From: Eubacteriales bacterium
GTDB taxonomy: Bacteria > Bacillota > Clostridia > Oscillospirales > Oscillospiraceae
Direction: 5' to 3'
NCBI GenBank assembly: GCA_030531595.1
Contig: JAUNND010000007.1
Coordinates: 1-53,426, forward strand
DNA: 53,426 nucleotides
How positions within the stretch are numbered: the first letter of the stretch is position 1; each line of letters starts with the position of its first letter. The position numbers were made by a program, and so were the translations under genes. Shown one piece after another: positions 46,650-53,426 of the stretch. A model generated the notes under the pieces. It was not told the DNA's origin and searched no databases. It saw nothing but the letters and a program-made list of their open reading frames with translations.

Positions 46650-47861
46650 TTATCTTTCATTTTCTTTTTCGTGCCTGACTCTTTTCTCTGCCTGTATTCT
46701 TCGGGCTTCTACAAGCATACACTGCATTTCCTCTTCACCGAAAACTTTTCTGAGAAGAATATGATCCTTTGCATCCTCACGCAGCAGCTCATTTTCTTCT
46801 CTGAACCGGGCGTTCTGTTTTTTAAGCTTCTCATTATCCCATGTAAGGCGGCTGTTCTCGCGGCTGAGATTTTCGTGTGCTTTCGTAAGCCTTTGAATTT
46901 CATCCCTTGCGGTTATATACTTTGCCATCACGGATATTACAAGTTTTTTGAGCTTCTTAACCAGCGGATCGGCAAATTTTGCTTTATAGTTTTTTGCGGT
47001 AATAATACCCTGCGGTTCGGGAAGCTCATATTCCGGTGAAGTGTTAAGATCACGTTTCAGCTCGTATATATTCCCGATGCCTTTTTCAAGACTTTGAATA
47101 CGTTTATCGAGATTTTCATATTCACTCAGCTTGTCCTGCACAGATTCTTCAAGCTGCTCAACTTTCCCGGTTAGCTGTTCAACCTCCAAAGCCCTCTGCT
47201 GACGCTTAAACTCATAGTCGCTCAGATGCTCATAGTGGGTTCCTTTCTGCGCCCACAGGATTCCGTACTTCTCCATCACCTTTGCAAGCTCTTCTTTTTC
47301 GGACTGTACCCAACGGTTCCATTCGTTGTCATGTTTCCCGTCCCCCTTGAATCCCTGCGCGGCAAGAGCCTGTTTCAGGGATACTCTTGTATCAAGTCCG
47401 CGCTTGCTTCCGGTAGTAAAGGGTACGAAGTCAATGTGCAGGTGAGGGGTGGATTCATCCATATGGAGATGGGCCGAGAACACCCGGAGGTTTGGATTCC
47501 TTTCCGCAAAGCCTTTGTAAAACTCATCCAGAGCCTTTGCAGCGATTTTGCCGGAGTCACTTTCGACACCGGTATCATCCCGATTACCTATCTGAAAAAT
47601 GACCTCATGGAACGGCTTTTCCTGCTTGCCTCTGCGGATTTTCTCATAGTAATTATCGATCCTGCGGTCAGCTCTGGTTTGCTTATCATTGTATCTTTTC
47701 AAAGCCTCGTCAAACAGTGCATGGTACACGTCCTGAATCCTTTCACAGCAATAGTTTGTGTTTAACGGAGTGCGTTCGGGATCGGTATTCTTTGCGTTAA
47801 ACTTTCTGCTGTTATGGCTGACAGAGCCTTTGCCTATCATTGCACTGATGGTTCTTTCTAT
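46650..47861 (-). CDS. MobV-family relaxase (Pre/Mob)
   Basis: A 403-residue relaxase that nicks the transfer origin. Motif I is in SAMIGKGSVSHNSRKF at the N-terminus and the metal-binding motif is AHLHMDESTPHLHIDF (HxDExxPHxH). The second half (about 230-400) is coiled-coil (VEQLEESVQDKLSEY and following). The homologous start, followed by ERTISAM, falls on ATA at 47861, six bases after GGAAGGAG; an ATG at 47866 in another frame stops after two codons. The first in-frame ATG is at 47840 and has no Shine-Dalgarno. Either ATA is used or translation is weak. It faces the putative transfer origin at 47866-48242. Confidence 0.82.
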   Translation of the reverse strand: MERTISAMIGKGSVSHNSRKFNAKNTDPERTPLNTNYCCERIQDVYHALFDEALKRYNDKQTRADRRIDNYYEKIRRGKQEKPFHEVIFQIGNRDDTGVESDSGKIAAKALDEFYKGFAERNPNLRVFSAHLHMDESTPHLHIDFVPFTTGSKRGLDTRVSLKQALAAQGFKGDGKHDNEWNRWVQSEKEELAKVMEKYGILWAQKGTHYEHLSDYEFKRQQRALEVEQLTGKVEQLEESVQDKLSEYENLDKRIQSLEKGIGNIYELKRDLNTSPEYELPEPQGIITAKNYKAKFADPLVKKLKKLVISVMAKYITARDEIQRLTKAHENLSRENSRLTWDNEKLKKQNARFREENELLREDAKDHILLRKVFGEEEMQCMLVEARRIQAEKRVRHEKENER

Positions 47862-47865
47862 AACA

Positions 47866-48242
47866 TACTCCTTCCTGGTTGTTAGATAATTATACTTATA
47901 TACGGCAAAAAGTTGGTAGCGAAGCGAGACTTTTTGACGAGAGGACGAACAGCGGAGCGAGCGAGAGGGGGAGCCTGCGAAGCCGCGAGCGATACGGAGC
48001 TTGTGAGGACGAGGGGGTTCTGTTACTCTTGTCAAGAGTAACGCAAAAGCACTTTTGACAGCCTGCGTCCATCAAAAGCTGCCTTTGCGCTCTACGAGGT
48101 GGAAGCCGCAGGAGATATGTTCTGTTGGATATATCCCCTGCGGTCGGGACTTCGCCCCGGTAATCTTCGGATTACTCCCCAGTGCTCAATGCCCTTTGAT
48201 ACTGGTGCACAAATGATGAATCATTTGTGCCTTTTGAAGCAT
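47866..48242. other. Noncoding region with inverted repeats, candidate oriT
   Basis: Lies directly upstream of the MobV gene, where origins of transfer of this relaxase family are found. It contains AAAAAGT/ACTTTTT (47907-47935), GTTACTCTTG/CAAGAGTAAC near 48030-48050 and CACAAATGAT/ATCATTTGTG near 48211-48232. No gene is seen. The nick site cannot be fixed by eye. Confidence 0.45.
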
Positions 48243-48662
48243 TTAAGAGCCGTGCTTCGCCCGGTTTAAGTGAGAGTCCAAATCTCTGAATGTGAAGTCA
48301 ACGTATTCATTTTGCAGAAGATATTTCCTGAACTCATCCTTCTGTTCACTCACCCAGGTGAGGGGAAGCCCTACGGCTATAAATACATCTGCGGTGCTGA
48401 TGTGTGAAATATTCAGCTCTCGGGCTATTGCTGCCAGAGTGAGAACGTAGTAATCATCATCCAGCATCTTGTTGGCTGCAAATTCCTTATGCCCGGTGCC
48501 TATGATGTAATATCTGCTGTTCCAGACGAGCAGGTCGTTCCTAAAGGCGGGTTCTCTGTCACTTGCGAGAACCCCCGTACCGAAACAGCAGTTTGCTGTC
48601 TTAATGTTGCCGTAACCATGGTCTATGCCGATTATATGTATGTTTTTTTTGGTTGTTATCAT
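48243..48662 (-). pseudogene. Truncated ParM-like plasmid segregation protein
   Basis: A 139-residue protein matching only the first ~130 residues of ParM/StbA-type actin-like ATPases (usually 300 or more). IIGIDHGYGNIKTANCCF is the first phosphate loop, and IAVGLPLTWVSEQKDEFRKYL is family-typical. After DFTFRDLD the frame runs into unrelated sequence and stops. The second phosphate loop and adenosine-binding part are missing, so it should not form filaments. The break lies at the edge of the candidate oriT region, suggesting a recombination joint there. The start at 48662 follows AAGGAA. Confidence 0.7.
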
Positions 48663-48681
48663 CAAATATTCCTTTCTTTCG

Positions 48682-49518
48682 TTATGCAGAAACCGAATCT
48701 CTCTGCTCGTTTTCAATAATCTCTCTGAATGCGGACAGTTTCTGTTCCCCGATGGATTTTCGGCGCGACGGCCCCACAACTCTTATAGGAACACACGCAC
48801 TGAGTACCCGGTCAAATATTCGTGCCTGCGTTTTTTCGGCAGCTTCCTGCATTTCTGTCAGAGAGCAGTTGGTGGTGCAGATTAAAGGTTTGCCGGATTC
48901 CAGGCGGGCATCTATAACTCTGCATATCTGCTCACGGGCAAATTCGGTTTCCCTTTCTGCCCCCAGATCGTCCAGTATAAGCAGAGGAGTCCGAGATACT
49001 CTGTCCATTATTGAGCTGTGCTTGTCCTTGTCCATGAGTTCCGATACAAGATCCACGCAGGAACAGAACCATACAGAGACTTCTTTTTCGATGAGCGCAT
49101 TCGCAATGCAAAGTGCGGCGAATGATTTCCCCGAGCCGCAGTTTCCCCAGAAGATGAGGCCTATTCCGTCCTGCCGGCACTGTTCCCAGTTATCTGCAAA
49201 GGTTCTTGCCAGCTGTATATGCTTCATATTATCTGCGTTTTCAAAGCGCATCTTCCGCATATTGTCCCGGGGCAGACATCTTTCACGTCTTTCCTCGACA
49301 CGCCGTATTCTTTCTTCCTCTTCGCGCATACGCTGTTCATCGACTGAGCACCGGCAGATTATCGGGACAATGCGGCCGGAGAATTTCCCCTCAAGCCGCA
49401 TTTCCTTTGCCTGCCCACATTTCCCGCAGTAAAGCAGGCCGTCTTCTCTGCGGATATCTTCAGGATGCTCACGCTTTCCCCTTACAGCCAGGGATTCTAT
49501 GATGCTGTCCATATTCAT
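48682..49518 (-). CDS. DnaC-like helicase loader ATPase
   Basis: A 278-residue AAA+ protein. The Walker A motif is WGNCGSGKSFAAL (about residues 123-135), Walker B LLILDDLGAE, and sensor 1 ICTTNCSLTEM. A zinc-ribbon-like N-terminus has C31-x2-C34 and later C55/C57. Such proteins load the replicative helicase on phages and integrative elements. It overlaps the initiator gene upstream by four bases (ATGA). With 49515 it could support autonomous replication of the excised element. Confidence 0.88.
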   Translation of the reverse strand: MNMDSIIESLAVRGKREHPEDIRREDGLLYCGKCGQAKEMRLEGKFSGRIVPIICRCSVDEQRMREEEERIRRVEERRERCLPRDNMRKMRFENADNMKHIQLARTFADNWEQCRQDGIGLIFWGNCGSGKSFAALCIANALIEKEVSVWFCSCVDLVSELMDKDKHSSIMDRVSRTPLLILDDLGAERETEFAREQICRVIDARLESGKPLICTTNCSLTEMQEAAEKTQARIFDRVLSACVPIRVVGPSRRKSIGEQKLSAFREIIENEQRDSVSA

Positions 49519-50213
49519 AAGCTGCCGACCCCCGCATAATCATAGTGTCTGTTGTCTGTGCGGATATTGGGATGCAGCACCATTCGCTTCCTGTCGTTGC
49601 TCTCCCAGGTACGGACGGCGGCTTTCCAATCCTTAATAGGCTTTCCTTTGCCCTGAACCCACCCGTTGGCTTCGTAGTAATCGAAAAAATGCTGAGGATC
49701 GACACTGCTTTTCCTCTGAATACAGTATTCCGCAATTTCTTCCAACGTGGGTCGGATATGTGTTCTGCCTACATATCCTATACTATCCTTATCTGACCTA
49801 TCCTTACCTGTGTCCACGGCTCGTGGACGTTCCGTCGACGGCTCGTCCACGCAGTTTTCCTGACACTCTGAAAGAAGACGATAAGTGCCTGATTTGTCCA
49901 GAAACAGCAGGGCTTTCTGCTCTTTGAAATAGGTCTCATTGTATGTATCTTTCCTGATGTAGTTGTGTATCTTCCAATGCCGTATTACGATGACTCCGTT
50001 TTCAAACGGGATGATAAACTTTCTCAGTATCAGAATTCTGAGATCATCCTCGGACGCACCGATCATCCTCAGAATCTTCTTCGGGGAATTAACAAAGCCG
50101 TCGTCATCTGCCCGCATTCCAAGGTCGTAATACAGCAATCTTGCCGTTGCAGACATATCAAGAAAGGCATCACTGTCTATGATTGTTTTTGCAAACATTC
50201 TGCGTTCTGCCAT
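49515..50213 (-). CDS. Replication initiator / DnaD-like replisome organizer
   Basis: A 232-residue protein of the phage/ICE replisome-organizer type. The N-terminal winged-helix region reads FAKTIIDSDAFLDMSATARLLYYDLGMRADDDGFV, followed by PKKILRMIGASEDDL and VIVIRHWKIHNYIRKDTYNETYF. A DnaD-like C-terminal part ends KPIKDWKAAVRTWE. It probably recognises the element's replication origin and brings in the helicase loader encoded next. The start at 50213 has GGGAG upstream. Third element of the operon xis-initiator-loader. Confidence 0.82.
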   Translation of the reverse strand: MAERRMFAKTIIDSDAFLDMSATARLLYYDLGMRADDDGFVNSPKKILRMIGASEDDLRILILRKFIIPFENGVIVIRHWKIHNYIRKDTYNETYFKEQKALLFLDKSGTYRLLSECQENCVDEPSTERPRAVDTGKDRSDKDSIGYVGRTHIRPTLEEIAEYCIQRKSSVDPQHFFDYYEANGWVQGKGKPIKDWKAAVRTWESNDRKRMVLHPNIRTDNRHYDYAGVGSL

Positions 50214-50235
50214 CTTCAATCTCCCGGAGCAATGC

Positions 50236-50484
50236 TCAGTATGCAGATATGTGCTGTCTTCCGAAGGATGAAGATGCAGCCGGATCGCTGTCAGGGAACT
50301 CCCCGCCGGTATTCCGGTCAAGCCATACTCCGAGCAGGCGGCGGTTAACGAGCTTTCTCCCTCCGATGGTTACAGACGGAAAGCCTTCCGACTTCGCAAG
50401 CTCATAAGCTTTCGTGCGGGAGATTCCAAGCAGTGCGGCTGCTTCTGTGATAGATATTGCTATACGTTCCGAATTATTTGTCAT
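50236..50484 (-). CDS. Excisionase-like helix-turn-helix protein
   Basis: An 82-residue MerR/AlpA-type DNA-binding protein: ISITEAAALLGISRTKAYELA is the helix-turn-helix, and FPSVTIGGRKLVNRRLLGVWL the wing. It matches excisionase-family proteins that bend the ends of elements for excision; it may instead be a transcription factor. GGAGG lies seven bases before the ATG. It is the first gene of the leftward operon from the promoter at 50785-50813 and has a ~290-base leader that overlaps the candidate antisense RNA. Confidence 0.82.
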   Translation of the reverse strand: MTNNSERIAISITEAAALLGISRTKAYELAKSEGFPSVTIGGRKLVNRRLLGVWLDRNTGGEFPDSDPAASSSFGRQHISAY

Positions 50485-50534
50485 TAAAGTCCTCCTTTAT
50501 TTTTCGTGTTATTCACGTCTCAGCATAATTTTTC

Positions 50535-50563
50535 TTGCCATTATCGGTTTTGAATGCTACAAT
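50535..50563 (+). promoter_or_regulatory. Promoter of a short rightward transcript in the control region
   Basis: TTGCCA, a 17-bp spacer and TACAAT; a transcript would start near 50570 and end at the hairpin/T-run near 50677. Confidence 0.55.
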
Positions 50564-50569
50564 GAAGGA

Positions 50570-50677
50570 CAACAAAGTCCTCCTGCGCATTGCGTAGGTA
50601 CAGCCCCTGCTCATTGAAGTTTCGTAAAAGGTAGCCAGCCAGTTGTACGAATCTTTTTGAGCAGGGTTTTCTTTATG
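50570..50677 (+). ncRNA. Candidate ~105-nt antisense RNA to the excisionase-operon leader
   Basis: Between the promoter at 50535 and a strong terminator the RNA would fold as small stems AGGAC/GTCCT and TGCGC/GCG, then CCCTGCTCA...TGAGCAGGG with inner TTCGTA/TACGAA, followed by TTTTCTTT. It is fully complementary to the leader of the leftward excisionase mRNA. It also holds AAAGTCCTCCT, complementary to the excisionase Shine-Dalgarno region. Confidence 0.4.
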
Positions 50678-50784
50678 GCAGCGCCTGATTCAGTATCTTA
50701 AAAACTATAAGCATTGACCTAAGTTATATCACCTCCCTCAATTCAATAAATTCCAATAATGAAATTTATTTATACGCTACGGAT

Positions 50785-50813
50785 AATATAATGCCGATAA
50801 TGGCATTTGTCAA
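50785..50813 (-). promoter_or_regulatory. Promoter of the excisionase-replication operon
   Basis: Minus strand TTGACA (50813-50808), a 17-bp spacer and TATATT (50790-50785). The spacer is filled by the palindrome ATGCC-GATAAT-GGCAT (50791-50806), a likely repressor operator. Confidence 0.75.
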
Positions 50814-50845
50814 CATCAAAAAGAAAAAATATTTCGTTTTTGGTG

Positions 50846-50874
50846 TTGAAGAATTTTTTGAACGGTGATATACT
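50846..50874 (+). promoter_or_regulatory. Promoter of the XRE regulator and integrase genes
   Basis: TTGAAG, a 17-bp spacer and TATACT, about 34 bp before the XRE start codon. Confidence 0.7.
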
Positions 50875-50907
50875 CAAAAATGAAATATTTTACCGGAGGG
50901 AATTTAT

Positions 50908-51825
50908 ATGTCTCAGAACAACCCAACAATGGGCGAAAGAATCCGTGATTGCAGAAAAGCCTGCGGAATGACTCAATCCGAGCTTGCTGAATTGGTCGGT
51001 GTGAGTACATCCGCGATTGTAAGATATGAAAAATCTCCGGATGACCCTGATTACACTGAACCGAAAGTTAAAACATTTAAGGCTATTGCATCCGCCCTGC
51101 ATGTGTCGGAAGATTATTTGCTGTGTAAAACAAATGATCCTCAGGCAATATCTGTAATGTCTTTTTTACTGCCGGATGATCTATCTGAATTGATTAAGCT
51201 CAAATTATATAACCTGGTAAACGCAGAAGCTAAGCCGAAAGAACTTTTAAGCGGATTTCGGACTAACAAAGAATCTGTCTTAAGTTTGGTAAAAAGCAAT
51301 TACACTGTTAATCAGGTTAAGACACTCCTACAGATTTTCAATCTTACACTGTCAAGTTTGTTTTCTCCCACAGAGACTTTGATTGACCCGAATCACGAGA
51401 GCACTTCACCGGTGGATATTCCACCTGATGATGAAATACTCGAGTTTATTCTTACTCTTGAAGACTCCGAACGTCGCCAGCTTGACAAGTACGGTGTAAA
51501 CTCTACGGAAATTGACTTTAAGAAATTTGAAAAATTTCTGCAATCAGTTATTGAAACATATGAACTTTCTATTTTAACGCCGCGCGAACCCAAAGATTGG
51601 AATAGGCACAGAGCTGAATTGATGGCGAAATGTATTCAACACCAGGATTATCTGTTCTTTTTGTATTTATACGACACTATGGATAGATCTCATAAAAAGC
51701 TGGCAACTGATATTCTCATAACAGAAAGGGATTTCTATCTAAGCCAGAAGGAAAAGGAAGCCGAGCGGAAGGAATTTGAGAAGAAAAAAGCCGAGAAATC
51801 TGCTGATAATCAAAGTGACAAGTGA
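50908..51825 (+). CDS. XRE/cI-type helix-turn-helix regulator
   Basis: A 305-residue regulator. The N-terminal HTH_3 domain is MGERIRDCRKACGMTQSELA, then VGVSTSAIVRYE (residues 8-60). The rest (about 80-305) is a helical region without a recognised domain, ending in a highly charged tail (KEKEAERKEFEKKKAEKS). It probably represses the leftward excisionase operon through the palindrome at 50791 and keeps the element integrated. GGAGGG precedes the ATG. The integrase gene follows 15 bp later in the same direction. Confidence 0.85.
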   Translation: MSQNNPTMGERIRDCRKACGMTQSELAELVGVSTSAIVRYEKSPDDPDYTEPKVKTFKAIASALHVSEDYLLCKTNDPQAISVMSFLLPDDLSELIKLKLYNLVNAEAKPKELLSGFRTNKESVLSLVKSNYTVNQVKTLLQIFNLTLSSLFSPTETLIDPNHESTSPVDIPPDDEILEFILTLEDSERRQLDKYGVNSTEIDFKKFEKFLQSVIETYELSILTPREPKDWNRHRAELMAKCIQHQDYLFFLYLYDTMDRSHKKLATDILITERDFYLSQKEKEAERKEFEKKKAEKSADNQSDK

Positions 51826-51840
51826 ATCTTTTGTGAGAGG

Positions 51841-53025
51841 GTGAGAGACATCGCAGGTCGCAACGCACAAGGTGCCGGAACGATAAGAAAAAAGGCCGTT
51901 ATGAGAAACGGTCAGGCATACACATATTGGGAAGCACGGCTTACTATTGGTTCAGATCCCGGGACCGGCAAGCAAATACAGAAAAGCTTTTCCGGGAAAA
52001 CGCAGAAGGAAGTCCGGGAAAAGCTTCAGGCCGCTGCTGTGGCGGTCAATGACAGCACTTATCTTGAACCTTCAAAAATCACATTCGGGGAATGGCTGAA
52101 AATATGGCAGGACGATTATATCGGAGATGTAAAGCCCCTCACAGTTGCTGCGTATAAGCAGTCCATCAGACTTTATCTGACACCTAACCTTGGGGCAATC
52201 AAACTCCAGTCACTTACTGCGGTTGACATACAGAAGGTATATAACAAGCTGACAAAGGGCGAAAAGCCTCTGTCTGCAAAGACAATAAAAAATCTGCACG
52301 GAGTATGTCATAGAGCCTTACAGCAGGCCGTAGAAATAGGATACATCAGATTCAATCCGTCAGATGCATGTAAACTCCCGAGAGTTGAAAAGCATGAAAT
52401 GAAGCCCTTGGATGACGAAAAGATTCAAGCCTTTATGAAGACAGTAAGCGGTCATAAATATGAGTATATCTATCTTGTGACTTTGTTTACCGGTATGCGT
52501 GAGGGTGAGGTTCTGGGGCTTACATGGGACTGCGTGGATTTCGATTCAAACAGTATTCTGATTAACAGGCAGCTGCAGAAAATGAGAGACGGTTCCGGAT
52601 ATGTTCTGGCTTCCACCAAAAGCGACAAGGCCAGAAGAATAACAGCGGCACCTTTTGTGATGAACATCCTGAAAAAACAGCAGGAAAAGCAGAACTCGGA
52701 GAAGAAAACTGCGCAGGATATGTGGAGCAACGAATGGGATCTTGTTTTTACAAACGGTTTGGGAGAACATCTCTGCGCTGTGACTGTTTATAACTGCTTC
52801 AAACGCATCTGTCGGGATGCCGGGTTTGAATATACCAGATTCCATGATCTCAGACATTCCTACGCAGTAGCGGCACTCAGGGCAGGAGATGACATTAAAA
52901 CCGTCCAAAGCAATCTCGGACACGCTACGGCAAGTTTCACTCTGGATGTCTACGGACACTGCACGGATCAGATGAAACTGGAGAGTGCAAACCGCATGGA
53001 ACGTTTCATTTCAAGCCTTGGATAA
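51841..53025 (+). CDS. int: Tyrosine site-specific integrase
   Basis: A 394-residue tyrosine recombinase. The N-terminal arm-binding domain (AP2-like, YWEARLTIGSDPGTGKQIQK) should bind the AAGGGAAAA boxes at the element ends. A SAM-like core-binding domain covers about 80-170. The catalytic residues are the Arg in TGMREGEVLGL, the HDLRH pair, the His in LGHA and the Tyr in DVYGH. The GTG start is preceded by GAGAGG. It lies about 150 bp from the tRNA-Ser end and would cut within the 21-bp repeat. The stop codon falls in the first AAGGGAAAA box. Confidence 0.92.
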   Translation: MRDIAGRNAQGAGTIRKKAVMRNGQAYTYWEARLTIGSDPGTGKQIQKSFSGKTQKEVREKLQAAAVAVNDSTYLEPSKITFGEWLKIWQDDYIGDVKPLTVAAYKQSIRLYLTPNLGAIKLQSLTAVDIQKVYNKLTKGEKPLSAKTIKNLHGVCHRALQQAVEIGYIRFNPSDACKLPRVEKHEMKPLDDEKIQAFMKTVSGHKYEYIYLVTLFTGMREGEVLGLTWDCVDFDSNSILINRQLQKMRDGSGYVLASTKSDKARRITAAPFVMNILKKQQEKQNSEKKTAQDMWSNEWDLVFTNGLGEHLCAVTVYNCFKRICRDAGFEYTRFHDLRHSYAVAALRAGDDIKTVQSNLGHATASFTLDVYGHCTDQMKLESANRMERFISSLG

Positions 53026-53061
53026 GGGAAAAAATTTCTAAAGGGAAAACATAAGGGAAAA
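53024..53061. promoter_or_regulatory. Integrase arm-type sites, right end
   Basis: Three direct AAGGGAAAA boxes at 53024, 53041 and 53053, mirroring the triplet at 35157-35190 and in the same orientation. Confidence 0.7.
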
Positions 53062-53066
53062 TAAAG

Positions 53067-53110
53067 AAAAAGTTCCTGAGTCAGAATAAGATTCAGGAAC
53101 TTTTTATTTA
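53067..53110 (+). terminator. Terminator of the integrase gene
   Basis: AAAAAGTTCCTGA pairs with TCAGGAACTTTTT; T-rich tail. Symmetrical, so possibly bidirectional. Confidence 0.85.
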
Positions 53111-53128
53111 TCATTTGTGCAAATAATA

Positions 53129-53170
53129 AATAATTCCTCTAAAATCTTTAACGTTTTCAGAGGAATTATT
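53129..53170 (-). terminator. Hairpin after tRNA-Ser supplied by the mobile element
   Basis: AATAATTCCTCT pairs with AGAGGAATTATT four bases beyond the attachment site. It probably replaces the displaced tRNA terminator at 34994; the T-run on the minus strand is poor. Confidence 0.55.
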
Positions 53171-53173
53171 TCA

Positions 53174-53194
53174 GCGCAGAAGGAGGGATTTGAA
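53174..53194. other. Attachment site, right copy (3' end of tRNA-Ser)
   Basis: Same 21 bp as 35030-35050; overlaps the T-arm and acceptor stem of the tRNA-Ser gene. Confidence 0.9.
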
Positions 53195-53263
53195 CCCTCG
53201 CGTGCTTTTTGGACACCTACTCCCTTAGCAGGGGAGCCCCTTCGGCCTCTTGGGTACTTCTGC
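53176..53263 (-). tRNA. tRNA-Ser (anticodon GCU)
   Basis: An 88-nt class II tRNA. The acceptor stem GCAGAAG pairs with CTTCTGC; the anticodon loop CTGCTAA has GCT at the anticodon position, flanked by CTCCC/GGGAG. A long variable arm and a T-arm with GGTTCAAATCC follow. CCA is not encoded. The gene is intact although its 3' end is the integration site. Confidence 0.95.
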
Positions 53264-53273
53264 AAGCTTAAAA

Positions 53274-53302
53274 AGTATAGCACGGGGATAACAAAAAGTC
53301 AA
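53274..53302 (-). promoter_or_regulatory. Promoter of tRNA-Ser
   Basis: Minus strand TTGACT (53302-53297), a 17-bp spacer and TATACT (53279-53274), about 10 bp before the mature 5' end. Confidence 0.75.
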
Positions 53303-53319
53303 GGAAAGAATTTTAAAAA

Positions 53320-53356
53320 ACAATAAAACCCCATCAAAGATGGAGTTTTATTGTTT
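53320..53356. terminator. Bidirectional terminator upstream of tRNA-Ser
   Basis: ACAATAAAACCCCATC pairs with GATGGAGTTTTATTGT around AAA. It separates the tRNA promoter from whatever lies to the right; the last 70 bp of the window hold only GC-rich inverted repeats such as GGACTGCC/GGCAGTCC. Confidence 0.8.
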
Positions 53357-53426
53357 ATGACCCGTACGGGGCTCCTCGCCTGCGGGCGAGCCGGGTCGCG
53401 GCTCTGGACTGCCCCCGGCAGTCCAT

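Larger units (their letters stand above)
35030..53194. mobile_element. Integrative and mobilizable element in tRNA-Ser carrying a sialic-acid operon
   Basis: An ~18.2-kb element bounded by a 21-bp direct repeat of the tRNA-Ser 3' end (35030-35050 and 53174-53194), with a tyrosine integrase beside the tRNA. The right-hand backbone is integrase, XRE regulator, excisionase-like protein, replication initiator, DnaC-like protein, truncated ParM-like protein, MobV relaxase and TnpV. The left end carries a GNAT/small-partner pair. The middle (36.0-46.1 kb) is a sialic-acid catabolic gene set. No coupling protein or type IV secretion genes are present, so transfer would need a helper element. Boundaries are read directly from the repeat; mobility is inferred. 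Confidence 0.88.

Noticed and set aside
47226-47765. 179-codon plus-strand open frame within the relaxase gene
   Set aside because: Antisense of the MobV catalytic region, which carries the HxDExxPHxH motif on the other strand.
35030-53194. Prophage
   Set aside because: Despite integrase, repressor and replication genes, there are no capsid, terminase, tail or lysis genes; MobV and TnpV point to a mobilizable element.
35030-53194. Self-transmissible ICE
   Set aside because: No VirB4, coupling protein or other secretion genes are present, so at most it is mobilizable by a helper.

Overview
The window reads as chromosome from an anaerobic, endospore-forming Clostridia bacterium, most like the gut Oscillospiraceae/Ruminococcaceae. 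The grounds are both dipicolinate synthase subunits, SpoIID, a rubrerythrin, several ABC sugar-uptake operons, moderately high GC with strong Shine-Dalgarno sites, and several families of short GC-rich palindromic repeats between genes. No species can be named from the sequence alone.

Chromosomal part (1-34.9 kb). A leftward operon (7389 to 52) encodes the E2, E3 and fused E1 alpha-beta subunits of a 2-oxoacid dehydrogenase-type complex, an RpiR regulator and a SrlD-like polyol-phosphate dehydrogenase; two 15-bp palindromes at its promoter look like RpiR operators. Divergent from it, 7.7-10.6 kb encodes a corrinoid methyltransferase set (ASKHA/[2Fe-2S] activator, homocysteine methyltransferase domain, corrinoid protein) that resembles a split methionine synthase. 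Next come spoVFA/spoVFB, folA, spoIID, two membrane proteins, rubrerythrin, a Lar-like zinc-ribbon protein and a PfkB sugar kinase. At 18.6-21.2 kb, two small peptides with double-glycine leaders and twin CX3C cores flank a thioredoxin-cysteine desulfurase fusion: a candidate undescribed peptide system. From 21.4 to 28.8 kb a LacI-controlled operon imports an oligosaccharide and degrades it with a GH65 phosphorylase fused to beta-phosphoglucomutase. SdpR/SdpI, a tyrosine phosphatase-barstar fusion, an alpha/beta hydrolase, a MalY-type lyase and a secreted nucleoside hydrolase follow.

Mobile part (35,030-53,194). An ~18.2-kb integrative and mobilizable element sits at the 3' end of a tRNA-Ser(GCU) gene. 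It is bounded by a 21-bp direct repeat of the tRNA end. Three AAGGGAAAA boxes lie inside each end, and a tyrosine integrase sits next to the tRNA. The backbone holds integrase, XRE regulator, excisionase-like protein, replication initiator, DnaC-like loader, truncated ParM-like protein, MobV relaxase and TnpV at the right, and a GNAT/small-partner pair resembling a toxin-antitoxin module at the left. The cargo is a complete-looking sialic-acid route: ABC importer, Neu5Ac lyase, AGE-type epimerase, ROK kinase, YhcH/NanQ-like protein, SGNH esterase, a DUF624 protein and an RpiR regulator with a palindrome shared by its promoters. Lyase, then free ManNAc to GlcNAc epimerisation, then a ROK kinase is the Bacteroides-type order of steps.

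Repeats are a theme. There is a 161-bp TA-flanked MITE (three copies), a palindromic GTAGGGCGGGGGC family (six copies including a reduced one, some with outer CAATG inverted repeats), a TGAGGAATTA-ended family (two copies) and a cluster of small hairpins next to the element's left end. Several of them form or abut the stop codons of neighbouring genes.
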